Below are positions 31,001-37,432 of a stretch of 64,000 nt of DNA, one piece after another. The notes under the pieces are model-generated. The model had not been told where the DNA came from, did no database searches, and saw only the letters and a program-made list of their open reading frames with translations. Origin of the DNA: Collinsella sp. AF20-14LB. GTDB lineage: Bacteria > Actinomycetota > Coriobacteriia > Coriobacteriales > Coriobacteriaceae. A program made the position numbers and the translations under genes. The DNA lies in the NCBI RefSeq assembly GCF_003459505.1, contig NZ_QRWD01000001.1, forward strand, positions 232,165-296,164, in the 5' to 3' direction. Every line of letters begins with the position of its first letter. Position 1 is the stretch's first letter.

Positions 31001-32003
31001 GGAGCGTCTTGATCGTCGTATTGCTCTCAAGTCCGGTCGTCGCAAGGCGGGAGCAGTTTTTGAACGCATTAACGCCGATTGACGTGATGGATGTGTTCCC
31101 GCCCAGACCGGTATCGGTCAGAGCGCTGCAGGCATTATAAGCGTTCTCAGGAATCGAACTGAGACCAACGACCTTGTCGAGACCCGTAGACCGCAGCCCG
31201 CTCCAGGCAAACGCGGCATCGCCCATAGAGCCGATGGTAGCAACGTCATTAATGTTCAGGCTCGTAAGCGATCCGCACCCAGAAAACGCCTCTGTTCCGA
31301 TGCCCCCAATGGTCATACCGGAAAAGCTGATATCGGCGAGATTGGAGCACCCAGAAAAGGCGTGTAGTCCAATTGAAGAAATAGAGCTGTTCTCAAAACG
31401 CACCGAACGCAAATTGGAGGAATACTCACAAATATATCCGGGAACCCCATCCACTCCGTAATCAACGATCAGATTGGTTACCAATTTACCGTCGACAGAG
31501 CTCCCGTACGGGTCGTTTCCATCGATCTCTACCGTAACGCTTCCGCTTGCATCGCACGGATACACATAGCCATTCGGCATAAGCTTGGCATACTCGTAGA
31601 CCGTTGGGTCCTCATACACGAGGGGATCGACTTCGCTGTCATCGGACGAGGACTCTGACGTTGCAGGCGAGCTCTTTGCAGCATCGGAATCAGTCGCAGC
31701 ACTTGTGAGGTCCTGAGCTAGGCTCGTCCCGGGGGCGTCGGATGCCGCGCTGGATGAGTCGTCCTGCGTATTATTCTCCTGATCGGAAGACGCGGATGAA
31801 GCGCTTTCGTCCGAAGGTGATGATTCATCGACCGCATCGGTATCGGAGCCCGAGTCGGTCTCTTGGGCCTCGCTCTCAACGGCAAGCGCCCCGGCGTCAT
31901 CGGCATAGGCTGTGCTGGGCGCAAGGAGTATCGAGGTCACGACCATCGCGACCGAAAGATAGACGACTAAAAACCTATAGAGGGCAGCAGTGATCCTGTT
32001 CAT
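19002..32003 (-). CDS. Giant sortase-anchored surface protein (4333 residues) with LRR, InlB-like and Ig-like repeats
   Basis: Predicted wall-anchored adhesin. A signal peptide ends at about residue 34 (TAYA), then an acidic Ser-rich stretch runs to ~130. Two copies of a BspA-type leucine-rich block (~138-404 and ~522-805) are each followed by a small beta domain. From ~910 to ~2580 there are many ~70-residue repeats with FxGWY motifs, of the Listeria InlB B-repeat/Flg_new type. A hydrophobic helix lies inside this array (~1185-1212). A module of InlB-like repeat, Ig-like domain (LSYQW, EGEYFCR), putative Ig and MBG-like domains then occurs three times (~2580, ~3195, ~3725). Pro-Asp linkers separate the last copies. 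The end has LADTG (4298-4302), a membrane helix and RRRRSDA: a sortase signal with Ala in place of Pro. Ligand unknown. The frame is intact throughout. Confidence 0.93.
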   Translation of the reverse strand: MNRITAALYRFLVVYLSVAMVVTSILLAPSTAYADDAGALAVESEAQETDSGSDTDAVDESSPSDESASSASSDQENNTQDDSSSAASDAPGTSLAQDLTSAATDSDAAKSSPATSESSSDDSEVDPLVYEDPTVYEYAKLMPNGYVYPCDASGSVTVEIDGNDPYGSSVDGKLVTNLIVDYGVDGVPGYICEYSSNLRSVRFENSSISSIGLHAFSGCSNLADISFSGMTIGGIGTEAFSGCGSLTSLNINDVATIGSMGDAAFAWSGLRSTGLDKVVGLSSIPENAYNACSALTDTGLGGNTSITSIGVNAFKNCSRLATTGLESNTTIKTLREGCFSGTNMSGGLTLPLYSKIEELPSRAFYGSKLETVYLGCDHVVLINSTTFPKQYMTVMVPAKMVSQYESGHPKEVWESCNGSLPVPVGKMLQKIEISRDPDKMAYQPGEKISLEGMSVTFQYPHSTMDSDYEALIKEELGEYLTATPCDGDVFDESMDGEPIQLVYDDGYTRLVAYSKGNLQQAAYEYAKLMPNYYLYPCDANGNLTVEIDENNPRENSVDGRMVTNLIVDYGVDEVDAQLCADSSNLRSVRFENSSISKIGLHAFYNCPNLTNISLSGMTIGTIGKEAFYGCKSLASLNISETTTIGSMGDAAFAESGLVSTGLDKVVGLTSIPDRAYEGCKALTDTGLDKNASITSIGVCAFRFCSDLATTGLESNTTVETLGHTCFYGTDLSGGLTLPYNSKIEELPEKAFGSTNLETVFFGCNHAVLINTDTFPKYNMTVMVPAKMIPKYSKGEPKAVWERCNGCLPVPVGKVLENVEISCDPNNMTYEPGDTISLEGMSVELDYPHSVSIWNYEALIKGELGEYLTATPCDGDVFDESMDGQPVKLVYDDGYSHFETQTKGTLQLKKPEPTSFQISYAQTIDKGERKLMDGVELPDVSGATTIDAGAEVTLDAGALGMLNDNITFKGWYDTESGKYISKETAYTFTPDKDLSLEARFKLKDYAVHVNDAQATDSSQDYAHLSVTAQNCYRNAGETVEVSAVTDNALFLGWYLGEGDDAYAASDQLDFTYTVDKADAIVSEDKADARIEITPRYCAPQASVVLSVDGVDENGQPLGQFLSTGLYGIGSRVTVVAVPMPGYVFDYATDALGNVVFTGDDGPSYTFVLEGDVQYTAHFREATDPDESLAALKAALIAAITAAAVLATMYGLGEIVDPIAADAVIEIGMADNIEDVAAVGTKVLKEIKDIIDDHKKPKPHGDHKIEIIATAQPEVGGAVTGGGFHYEGTVATLEAVANPGYRFVCWKENGVEVSTSPLKTMTITDLTPEVVKMTAVFEKKVEVTAVAEADGIQADFSTGCTASPVKQSITRGDQAMVTASEGPDYAFVGWFEDGIEVSPERTYIFKAEVDRHLVARFRKADKTILVNTDPFDSAEVLCDGMPVVDGKVRAKDGDILTFTMRPKVRPDNPEKTYRFVEWRETDAQGITIANKQEVCEYRVNGNARIEAVMDGRDTHTVRAEADPLEGGTVALKRDETAGMVLEVPEGERVTAEATPSEGYIFDGWYLNNGGSDATATLVSSERSYTLEPITDCVIQAKFTRACKVDVVVEPAAAMAGKYMVHGEGYCMKGEPATLSIELTAEASKQFTFKGWYDAKTDLLLGTDPSYLEFYPEDVECTVRAVFEENTYTVTAKAKKTFVERGTVEIEGHPGASSVTCGYGDTVMLKAKANDGYRFDHWKDGSGKEYDTAELVVKVTKSDTYTAIFTDSKPEVIVTADSWLGGTVTCNGTVVKPTTDTFKLGETLHLTAKAHPGFLFRGWYVNGRLKSLKHETSLVAKARGKTGHCVITAAFVPIDTVCVPLADPAEGGTVKASRILADRGAEVALKATPNPGYVFTGWYTADGTFESADAEFTCHQERSHVHVARFMAKSYEVDAAAVVDSGTGSLVESSVAGWVEGTGTVEAGHAATLTAHALSGYAFEYWADASGAVVSRDITYHVVPTSDTALQAVFSAKQYTVDVSCEESMGTVEGAGAYAAGQVVTVRTVAAEDTAFVGWFRNGTCVSSKKTYRFTVREDTSLYAVFASGSYVVHTVASPAEGGVVSGFGGYEAGDRATLRAIANTGYSFAGWTDDKGETVSENADYTVKVAGDATYTATFTPKSYQVVLSASDDSVSTLSGEGSYQFGDTVELNATPMGTKRFAGWYVLDAEGNKLLLSCDAHCWVKLDKDMVEGLEDDTLELQAVFADPYEVTVAGEVVVKDKASNRGCRVTGSGSFAVGDQVELSAVAGMGYRFVGWSTDKEGTSIVETATTLDVTATQDITYYAQFESDGQVTITVTGSSIFRGTALLVDGIPAGSRSYDRGDIFMAIAIPWKKYHFSHWVDDAGVTVSYSAFYIGTAKENKQLTAVFYETGCDVQVATYPKDAGFSMVALGTGGSYHSAAIMFTVPHKGWKFKYWVDENGVPVGFTPVINRVVFGNRTFTAVYERASMTVTAVDSRQGGHVEGSSEDESLGYAVTNEVENGESTTLTAVPDAGYVFDGWYARNDDGSLGDEPLSTDATWTFVPEDNMTVEARFAEAPKYKVTARAVNGSVDPESALVATDGKVTLSAAPDEGCYLTRVTVAEEAGEDGSAGNAYDLDISDYKGGAYEVTLSGVSAPQQVTFEFAKAAAPEVLAQPQDASAYEGDPVELSVAAEAGRNVRVHAAVSSGSAADVKLSYQWYRVSDDGGKAVALKGETGETLSITQLDSDGEGEYFCRITQNYLGTVTKTDTEHAKVSIVPREALVFNGRVLPVATAHDEYRVVIAGATGGKAPYAYNLDDVEVPEGMQLTLADDGSGALVLSGVPAATGVHSFKIGCTDDLGNKCDAHFALLVKAKEAPLTFEGQTFTYNATAQAPELSGVPEGCEDDVKLTYVGTGDTHYSSDQAPVDAGTYRAVVTLDAKGYVGNASCDFTIEKAPVDISIETSDVTYDGARHGAAVAVAGLDASGYSVAYCGIDGTSYGPTALEPCDSGNYRVTVKVTDSNYQGKESAEFSITKASQVITGTTSYSGVYGGDPIVFNNVAQTPVTFELVDSDDDRGPVSIKGRCATVKAAGTARVVAHAKASRNYLAAEDVELTVSVAPAQLLVKVDDAERFEGQENPEFTSSLVSRCDTSDVKVTYFCSANKKSPAGEYQIDAAVADPNFDVAVDPGTLTVKKKPEHYKVTAKAVNGSVDNDLVSVVEGGDATVSATPDEGCYLERVTVAQAGSDATVDLDISDYKGGAYKVTLSDVTTSREVAFEFAKADAPRVVAQPQDVSVHEGDSAVLSVAAEAGKNVADHAASSTGCAAEVELSYQWFRMVNGKAVALEGETGETLSLADLDDELAGEYFCRITQRYLGTEKQTDSDCVSVSVVAWDTLVFNGGLLPAASAHGTYIATIAGAAGGKAPYEYAWDKTKLPDGLKLSRTSGGLTLSGVPSKTGVFAFDITCTDARGEAMTARFALAVQAKRVKLTFTDGDFTFNGASQAPEVSGAPKVCKGDLKVWYYGCGSTQYFSTDAPTDAGTYRAVATLRSHGYIGAAACQFEIAPAKLKVKVDDAERFEGEADPAFTSSLESAVDTSGVKVEYSCDADESSPAGKYQIGATVTDPNFDVEVVPGTLTVKKKQEPVGPDPVVPDPDNPDNPDPDNPDPDQPDPGPNPGPDNPEPDNPNPDPKPDPDPKPDPDPKPDPDPKPDPDNPDPDNPEPDNPDKPERFEVTAKAVNGSVDNASVTVDAGGDVTLSATPDEGCYLERVTVTEAGPDKAIDLDISGYEGGAYEVTLSGVTASHEITFEFAKADAPKVIAQPQDASAHEGDAVVLSVAAEAGKGVLDHTSSSTGSAADVELSYQWFHMVGGETVALEGETGETLLIEGLDEDCAGEYFCRVTQRYLGTEAQVESDRAVVSVVLRDALVFNGGLLPVARAHSTYRATIAGAAGGEAPYEYTWDDAKLPDGFKLTRTAGGLTLSGTPSKAGVSSFDITCKDARGETGTAHFVLVVQAKRVKLAFESGNFVYSGDAQAPEVTGVPKACEGDLRVRYYGTGGTHYSSSEAPTDAGTYRAVATLRSNGYIGAASRKFRIAPTKLKVKVDDVERFEGEMNPAFTSSLKSSADTSGVKVEYSCVADESSPAGEYQIEATVTDPNFDVTVEPGTLTVKKKQEPVDPDPVVPDPDKPDGPDPDKPDPDQPDPDQPDKPEPNQPDPGRPEPGKPEPDQPDKPDPDNPDKPEPDNPSKPEPEKPGTPDSDQPDSKDPTKPGSSDDSAADKAKASGAENSGKKESSKSSAQQLADTGDHAPLAVAVAAGAVALIAIALELLRRRRSDA
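20878..20949. repeat. Four 18-bp tandem repeats in the giant gene
   Basis: The 18-bp unit beginning GGATCAGGC is repeated four times (the last copy differs in its final base). It encodes Pro-Asp/Pro-Lys repeats of the first wall-spanning linker. Such tracts can change copy number by slippage, altering linker length without a frameshift. Confidence 0.85.
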
Positions 32004-32129
32004 AGGAACCTTCCCGCAATTTGCAAAGATACAGAGTCCCAGTGTGGGCCATCATCACACAATACCCTGTATAAGCGACAATGCGGGAAGGCTGCGCAAA
32101 CGGTTTATCTAAGGGCGCAAATGGTTGGT

Positions 32130-33272
32130 CTAATCGCTGCTTAAATCGCGCAAAGCGTCAATCGCGGTGTCGACTTCCTCGGCCGCGTTGAAGTAACCAA
32201 ACGAGAAGCGAACTACGCCCTGGCGCTCGGTTCCCAGTGCACGGTGCATGAGTGGGGCGCAATGGGCACCGGGGCGCGTCGCAATCCCCCACCCCTGCAT
32301 GAGCGCGTCCGAGATCTCGGCAGAGTCGATATCACCCACGTTGAGTGAGACGATCGCCGAGCGCGACGGCTGGTCAAAGGCGCCGTAGAGCTTGATCTCC
32401 GGGATTTCGCGCACGCCAGCGAGAAAGCGATCCGCCAGTGCTCGCTCATGCGCCGCAATCGCCTCGACCCCGCTTTGCGCCTCGATAAAGTCGAGACCTG
32501 CGGAAAGTCCCGCGATGCCGTGGCCGTTGAGCGTGCCCGCCTCAAGGCGCGTGGGCCACTCAAGCGGCTGCAGCGCATCGAAGCTGTGCACGCCCGTGCC
32601 GCCCATGGCCCACGGCGCCACGTCAATGCCCTCCGCCACGGCCAGCCCGCCGGTCCCCTGCGGACCCATGAGTCCCTTGTGGCCAGTAAAGCACACCACG
32701 TCGAGCCCCATGGCCTGCATATCGATATGCATCGCGCCGGCAGACTGCGAGGCGTCGACGATCACCAGCGCGCCGGCAGCATTGGCCATGGACGCCACGC
32801 GCGCAATGTCGACCGCGTTGCCAGTCACATTGGAGGCGTGCGTCACCACCACAGCACGCGTACCGGGCGTGACCAGCCGCTCGAGCTCGTCGTAGTCGAG
32901 CACGCCGTTGGTATCACAGCCCGCATGCTCAACCGTCACACCCTGCTCTGCCGCCAGGCGGTTGAGCGGACGCAGCACGGAGTTGTGCTCGAGCACCGTT
33001 GTGACCACATGGTCGCCGGGGCGCACCACCCCGTTGATGGCGGTGTTGAGCGCCGCCGTGGAGTTGGGCGTAAAGCACACATGGTCCGCCCTCGGGCAAC
33101 CCAAAAGGCGCGCGAGCTTGGCACGGCAAGCGTGAATCGTACGAGCGGCATCGAGGGCACCCGACGTGGCGCCGCGCCCGGCATTGCCGAGCGAGCACAT
33201 CGCCTGCGTCACGGCATCGATGACCGTCTGCGGCTTGTGCATGGTCGTCGCCGCGTTATCCAGATAGATCAT
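32130..33272 (-). CDS. Cysteine desulfurase-like class V aminotransferase of the selenium operon
   Basis: PLP enzyme of the SufS/CsdB type, about 380 residues. The N-terminus YLDNAATT, the PLP-lysine region FTGHKGLMGPQG and the catalytic Cys in RPGAHCAP are present. In this operon it is probably the source of selenium or sulfur for the neighbouring YedF and DUF3343 carriers, by selenocysteine lyase or desulfurase activity; this role is inferred from context. The ATG at 33272 overlaps the DUF3343 stop by ATGA. Last gene of the operon. Confidence 0.9.
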   Translation of the reverse strand: MIYLDNAATTMHKPQTVIDAVTQAMCSLGNAGRGATSGALDAARTIHACRAKLARLLGCPRADHVCFTPNSTAALNTAINGVVRPGDHVVTTVLEHNSVLRPLNRLAAEQGVTVEHAGCDTNGVLDYDELERLVTPGTRAVVVTHASNVTGNAVDIARVASMANAAGALVIVDASQSAGAMHIDMQAMGLDVVCFTGHKGLMGPQGTGGLAVAEGIDVAPWAMGGTGVHSFDALQPLEWPTRLEAGTLNGHGIAGLSAGLDFIEAQSGVEAIAAHERALADRFLAGVREIPEIKLYGAFDQPSRSAIVSLNVGDIDSAEISDALMQGWGIATRPGAHCAPLMHRALGTERQGVVRFSFGYFNAAEEVDTAIDALRDLSSD

Positions 33273-33520
33273 CGCACGACCTCCCACATATCAATCACGG
33301 TATAGCCCTCGGTGGGAATGCCCGCTGCGGCAAGCTCGGCGCGCAGCAGTTCCTCATCGGCAGGCAACGCCTTCCACGCCAGACCGCAGCCGGCAGCGAC
33401 CTCCCCGGGCACGGGAATCGTTCGCCCGGGAAGGCCGCGCTCGATGCATAGGGTCTCGCACCCCATGGCGGCCGCCGTGGTGGGAAACGTGATGACAAGC
33501 GCCGGGCGCTTCTCCCTCAT
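33269..33520 (-). CDS. DUF3343 protein, putative Se/S carrier
   Basis: 83-residue protein beginning MREKRPALVITFPTT, with the DUF3343 pattern of a beta strand followed by MGCETLC and a central GCGLAW segment; the Cys residues are candidate sulfur or selenium carriers. The family has no established biochemical activity but recurs beside selD, yedF and class V aminotransferases. An upstream in-frame start at 33535 is possible. It overlaps the next gene by four bases. Confidence 0.8.
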   Translation of the reverse strand: MREKRPALVITFPTTAAAMGCETLCIERGLPGRTIPVPGEVAAGCGLAWKALPADEELLRAELAAAGIPTEGYTVIDMWEVVR

Positions 33521-33539
33521 GGCAACTCCAACCAATACG

Positions 33540-34166
33540 CTACGGGCGCACGACGCGCACGGCCTGCTCCATCTTCTCCACGATCACGTACATGTTGGTG
33601 ACCTCGCCCACCGCAAGCTGGTCTTTAATGCCAAAGTGGTCCAGGCAGGTACCGCAGGTGAGAATCTCGACACCCTGCTCGGCCAGGCCCTTCAGGTCGT
33701 CGAGCACCGGAGAGCCCTCTACGGTGAGCTTGGCACCGCCGTTGTAGAACAGCATGGTCGCGGGCAGCTCCTCCTGCTGCGTCACGGCAAAGATGAAGGC
33801 CTTCATGAGCTTGTGGCCCAGCTCGTCGTCGCCACGGCCCATGCAGTCGGTGTAGACGGAAATGACGAGTTTGCCCTTGCTGGCGCTGGCGTCGCAGAAA
33901 GCGGCACCGTCCTGCTCGGGGTCCGCAACGGCCACGGCACCGGCGGTCGCGACGGTCACGTGCCACTCAGCGTCCGAGATCTTCTCGACCGAGGCCGTGC
34001 GGCCCTTCTCCTGCGCCATCTTGGAGATGTTCTTGACGGCGGTCTCGTTATCGACCGAGGTCACCACGGCACCCTCGCCGTCAAGCTGTTTGAGCGCCTT
34101 AAGCGTCTTGACGACGGGCAGCGGACAGGCATCGCCCATGGCATTGACTTCAATTTTGGTAGACAT
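33540..34166 (-). CDS. yedF: Selenium metabolism protein YedF (TusA-like plus DsrE-like)
   Basis: 208 residues. The N-terminal TusA-like domain starts MSTKIEVNAMGDACPLPVV with the CP motif expected to carry a persulfide or perselenide. The C-terminal DsrE-like half contains CGTCLDHFG. This two-domain form is the type found next to selD in selenium-using bacteria. The start is placed at 34166 because AAAGGA lies upstream. Its likely role is to pass selenium from the desulfurase towards SelD; this is an inference. Confidence 0.9.
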   Translation of the reverse strand: MSTKIEVNAMGDACPLPVVKTLKALKQLDGEGAVVTSVDNETAVKNISKMAQEKGRTASVEKISDAEWHVTVATAGAVAVADPEQDGAAFCDASASKGKLVISVYTDCMGRGDDELGHKLMKAFIFAVTQQEELPATMLFYNGGAKLTVEGSPVLDDLKGLAEQGVEILTCGTCLDHFGIKDQLAVGEVTNMYVIVEKMEQAVRVVRP

Positions 34167-34226
34167 AGCAAAATCCTTTCGAAAGGGGCCGCCCAGAACA
34201 ACGGACGGTCGCATAAACGGTTTTCC

Positions 34227-35276
34227 TTAATGCACAACGCGAACAGCAGGACCGCCTGGCACCGGCTCGCACACGCGACCGACGACGACGGCGATACGTC
34301 CCTCGGCATGCAGACGACGCGCGAGCTCATCCACATCGGCAGCAGGCGCCGCGATAAGCAGGCCACCAGACGTCTGCGGATCGTACAGCGCATCCAGCAT
34401 GCCCGGCTCCAAGTCCTCGTCGGCAGCCACGCGCGGGCCAAAGAAGTCCTGGTTGCGGTAGGCGCTGGCTGGGATAATGCCCAGACGCGCCATATCGAGC
34501 ACCTGCTCAAAGAGAGGCACCGCCCCCGATGCAAGCTCAATCTGCACGCCCGAGCCCTCGGCCATCTCGCACGCATGCCCGATCAAGCCAAAGCCCGTGA
34601 CGTCGGTACAGCCGTGAAGTTCGAGTCCCTCGGCCAGGCGAATCGGGGCCTCGTTGAGGGTGCGCATCGAGTCAAACATGGCTGCGGCCTCGTCCTGCTC
34701 GATGAGCTCGCCCTTAATGGCCGTGGTGATGATGCCCGAGCCGATCGCCTTGGTCAGCAGCAGGACATCGCCCACGTGCGCGCCGCTGTTGGCGAGCATG
34801 CGGTCGAGCGCGACAAAGCCGCTCACGGACAGGCCGTACTTGGGCTCGTCGTCGTTGATGGTGTGGCCGCCCGCGATGGCGCAGCCGGCCTCGACGCACT
34901 TGTCGGCGCCACCCGCCAAAATCTTGCCGGCAACCTCAACACCCAGGCAACTGGGTATGCAGAGCAGGTTCATGGCATGGCTCGGCCGCCCGCCCATGGC
35001 GTAGATGTCCGACAGCGAGTTGGCCGCGGCGATCTGGCCAAACAGGAACGGGTCGTCGACCATCGGCGGGAAGAAGTCGATGGACTGCACGAGCCCCAGG
35101 TTCTCCCCTACGCGGAAGACGCTCGCATCGTCGGAGGTATCGAACCCCACGAGCAGGTTGTCGTTATGCACATTGGGTAAGTCGCCCAGGACCTGGGCGA
35201 GGGCTCCAGGAGCCAACTTAGCGGCTCAACCGCTCGCGGCAGTCATAGACGTGAGCTTAATCTGATCGTCAGGCAT
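34227..35276 (-). CDS. selD: Selenophosphate synthetase SelD, itself a selenoprotein (in-frame UGA at codon 17)
   Basis: Makes selenophosphate from selenide and ATP for Sec-tRNA and other selenium uses. Reading from ATG 35276 gives MPDDQIKLTSMTAASG, then UGA (35228-35226), then AAKLAPGALAQVL, which matches the SelD N-terminus where the catalytic residue is Sec or Cys. Downstream are the ATP-binding region (FFPPMVDDPF), AMGG, GGHTI and DPQTSGG. A naive call would begin at 35216 and lose the active site. AGGGGG precedes the ATG by five bases. With Sec the protein has 349 residues, the normal length. The recoding requires the SelA, SelB and tRNA-Sec encoded at 12-16 kb. Confidence 0.93.
35183..35225 (-). 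promoter_or_regulatory. Candidate bacterial SECIS element in selD
   Basis: Immediately after the UGA, the coding strand can form a small hairpin (GGCTCC/GGAGCC, 35202-35214) and a strong seven-bp hairpin with a three-base GTC loop (35183-35199). The stronger one begins about 26 bases after the UGA. Bacterial SECIS elements lie in this position and often expose GGU/GUC-type bases in the apical loop. Confidence 0.65.
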
Positions 35277-35346
35277 CGATACCCCCTCTCATCGGTCAAT
35301 CATTTTCTCTCAGTATACGCATGAATACGAGCCCAAGGCGGATGCA

Positions 35347-36111
35347 TTAATTGAGCGCCTGTGCGCGAATCGCCGCGCCGATGGCACCGGCAAAGCGAGC
35401 CTGGGGCGAGGTGGTCACCGGCGACCCCAGTAGCTCGCCCAACCGCTCCACCACGAAGGCGTTCTCGCACAGGCCACCGGTCAGGTAGTACGGGGCGCCC
35501 GCGGACTGCCCGGCCATGGTCGCCACGCGCGAGACCACGCTGTCGATCACGCCACGTGCGATGTTCTCGCGCGGCTCACCGCGACCGATCAGACTGATAA
35601 CCTCGCTTTCGGCAAACACCGTACACATGCTGCTGATCTTGGTGGGCTCGCCGGAACGCGCCAGGTCGGCCATCTGCTGCTGGGAAATGCCTAGGCGGTC
35701 GGCCATAATCTCCAAAAAGCGCCCCGTGCCGGCGGCGCACTTGTCGTTCATGGCAAACTTGGCCACGCGGCCACTTTTAAGCTGAATGACCTTGGTGTCC
35801 TGGCCGCCCACGTCAATCACCGTGCCGTGATCGCCAAACAGGCGCACAGCACCGGTGCCGTGGCAGGTGATCTCGGTCACGACCTTGTGCGCATAGGGCA
35901 CGGCGACACGGCCGTAGCCAGTCGCGATCACGCGCACGTCGTCGGCGCACACGCCATAGCCGGCCGCTGCCAGTGCCTCGCGCAGCCGCTCGGAAGCATC
36001 GACCGAGGAGAACCCGGTTGGCTGCACGCACGTCCACGCCACCGAACCCTCCCTGTCGACCACAGCAGCCTTAGCCGCCGTAGACCCGATATCAATCCCG
36101 ATCCCTATCAT
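35347..36111 (-). CDS. Activator ATPase of the BadF/HgdC family, partner of the double-cubane reductase
   Basis: 254-residue ASKHA-fold ATPase that uses a 4Fe-4S cluster and ATP to inject low-potential electrons into a partner. The N-terminal phosphate loop IGIDIGSTAAK, DVGGQDTK and the cluster-region segments NDKCAAGTG (Cys) and SSMCTVFAESE (Cys) are all present. The length matches activators of 2-hydroxyacyl-CoA dehydratases and of YjiL, the E. coli partner of YjiM. It lies just downstream of the reductase gene, with selD following. Confidence 0.92.
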   Translation of the reverse strand: MIGIGIDIGSTAAKAAVVDREGSVAWTCVQPTGFSSVDASERLREALAAAGYGVCADDVRVIATGYGRVAVPYAHKVVTEITCHGTGAVRLFGDHGTVIDVGGQDTKVIQLKSGRVAKFAMNDKCAAGTGRFLEIMADRLGISQQQMADLARSGEPTKISSMCTVFAESEVISLIGRGEPRENIARGVIDSVVSRVATMAGQSAGAPYYLTGGLCENAFVVERLGELLGSPVTTSPQARFAGAIGAAIRAQALN

Positions 36112-36163
36112 GGCTCTCTCCTAATCCAAACATCAAAGACAGCGGCGCGTTCAGGCGCCTTAG

Positions 36164-36272
36164 CTCTAGGTTTCTCAGGTGCCGGAGGTTGCCCCGAAAG
36201 AGGAGCGCGGCGTACTTTGGTACGCAAGCGACGGTTTGAGGGGCAAGATCCGGTGCCTGAGGAAGCTAGAGG
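36164..36272. repeat. Palindromic element (family A, copy 3) between reductase and activator genes
   Basis: Imperfect outer arms (CTCAGGTGCCGGA-like) enclose TTGCCCC/GGGGCAA and an inner hairpin GCGTAC/GTACGC. It shares the core CCCGAAAGAGGAG and the right-hand GACGGTTTGAGGGGCAAGAT pattern with elements at 51.5 kb and 54.7 kb. It overlaps the reductase stop codon. Confidence 0.7.
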
Positions 36273-37432
36273 GTTTCGATGAAGGCGGCGATGCGGGTCT
36301 CGATCTGGCCCATGTCACCGTTGCTGTAGTCGGTCTCGATCTTCATGTACGGAATGCCCGCGCCCTCAACGGCCTCTTGCATGCGCGCACTCTCCACGTT
36401 AAAGGTGTGGCAGGCCTGTAGCACGCTCTCTACCACGCCATCGACGTGGTACTTCTCGCACATGGCCAGCGTGTTTTCCATACGACCGTCGTTGGGCGTC
36501 ATGACCGAGCAGTTGATATCCAGATAGCGGTCGGCGATGGCGCGCAGGATATCGGGAGCCTCCGGGTCGATCATCATGGCCGCCGTGCGCTCGCCCGAGC
36601 AGTCGTCCATGCACACGACCACGCCGCCGTTGGACTCGATGGTGCGGCCAATCTTGTTGATCACGCCGCCCACCGGGCAGCCGGTGATCAGAATGCGCTT
36701 GGCATCCGCCGCAACCGGGCGCTCGCCCGCGTCGAAGGCCTCACGCAGCTTGGCAACCTTTTGCTCCAGCTGGTCCGTATAGGCCTCGATATCAAAGCTG
36801 AACGTACCGGCAAACATGGTGCTCATCAGGTCGACGCCGCTCATGGCCGCCGGCTGGTTAGCCTGCAGCGCAAACATCTCGAGCTGGGCCGCACGCAAGC
36901 GATTGCGACGGCGCACGGCGGCACGTAGGTTATCGTCGGTAATCGTGATGCCGTAGAAGCCCTCGAGCTCCTCCTTGAGCAGTCGGCACTCCTCGTACCA
37001 ACCCTCGCGCTCGTAAGCGCGCTCGCGACCCTGCGGCAGATGCAGAATATGCGTGCGCTTGAGCTCGTTTAAGAGCTCGTACATCTTCTTCTTGCCGTCA
37101 CAGGTGGTCTCGCCGATGATCATGTCGCTAAAGTACGTAAACGGGCACTTTTGCGAGTAGGCAAAGCCGTACGTCGATTTGATGAGCGGACACAGATTTG
37201 CCGGCAGTACCTTCTCGGCCTCGGGAATAACCTCGTCGGACGTTCCGCAGAGCGCCACGCTCGCCGCGCCCGCGGCATCGATGATTTCGAGCGGCGTATA
37301 GCTGCACAAAAATCCGACCAGGCGATTACCCGCCTGCTTGTAATCCTTGACGCGAATAAACGCCGCCTTGCGCTGCTCGTTGAACTCCTCAAACGTGCTG
37401 GGCAACGTAACCTCTTCGATTGCTTCAGCCAT
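36266..37432 (-). CDS. Double-cubane-cluster reductase (YjiM-like, 2-hydroxyacyl-CoA dehydratase superfamily)
   Basis: 388 residues, single-subunit relative of HgdB/HgdC dehydratase components. Conserved features match YjiM/DCCP proteins: [64 protein letters not shown] and the ending KIETDYS. The spaced cysteines in these segments would hold the 8Fe-9S double cubane. Such proteins carry out ATP-driven low-potential reductions of small molecules; the physiological substrate is not known. Start ATG 37432 follows GAGGGG. First gene of the selenium-linked operon. Confidence 0.9.
   Translation of the reverse strand: MAEAIEEVTLPSTFEEFNEQRKAAFIRVKDYKQAGNRLVGFLCSYTPLEIIDAAGAASVALCGTSDEVIPEAEKVLPANLCPLIKSTYGFAYSQKCPFTYFSDMIIGETTCDGKKKMYELLNELKRTHILHLPQGRERAYEREGWYEECRLLKEELEGFYGITITDDNLRAAVRRRNRLRAAQLEMFALQANQPAAMSGVDLMSTMFAGTFSFDIEAYTDQLEQKVAKLREAFDAGERPVAADAKRILITGCPVGGVINKIGRTIESNGGVVVCMDDCSGERTAAMMIDPEAPDILRAIADRYLDINCSVMTPNDGRMENTLAMCEKYHVDGVVESVLQACHTFNVESARMQEAVEGAGIPYMKIETDYSNGDMGQIETRIAAFIETL

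Noticed and set aside
36266..37432. Assignment as a fermentative 2-hydroxyglutaryl-CoA dehydratase subunit
   Set aside because: Only one large subunit is present and its motifs match the single-subunit YjiM/double-cubane group; no CoA-transferase or second subunit is nearby.
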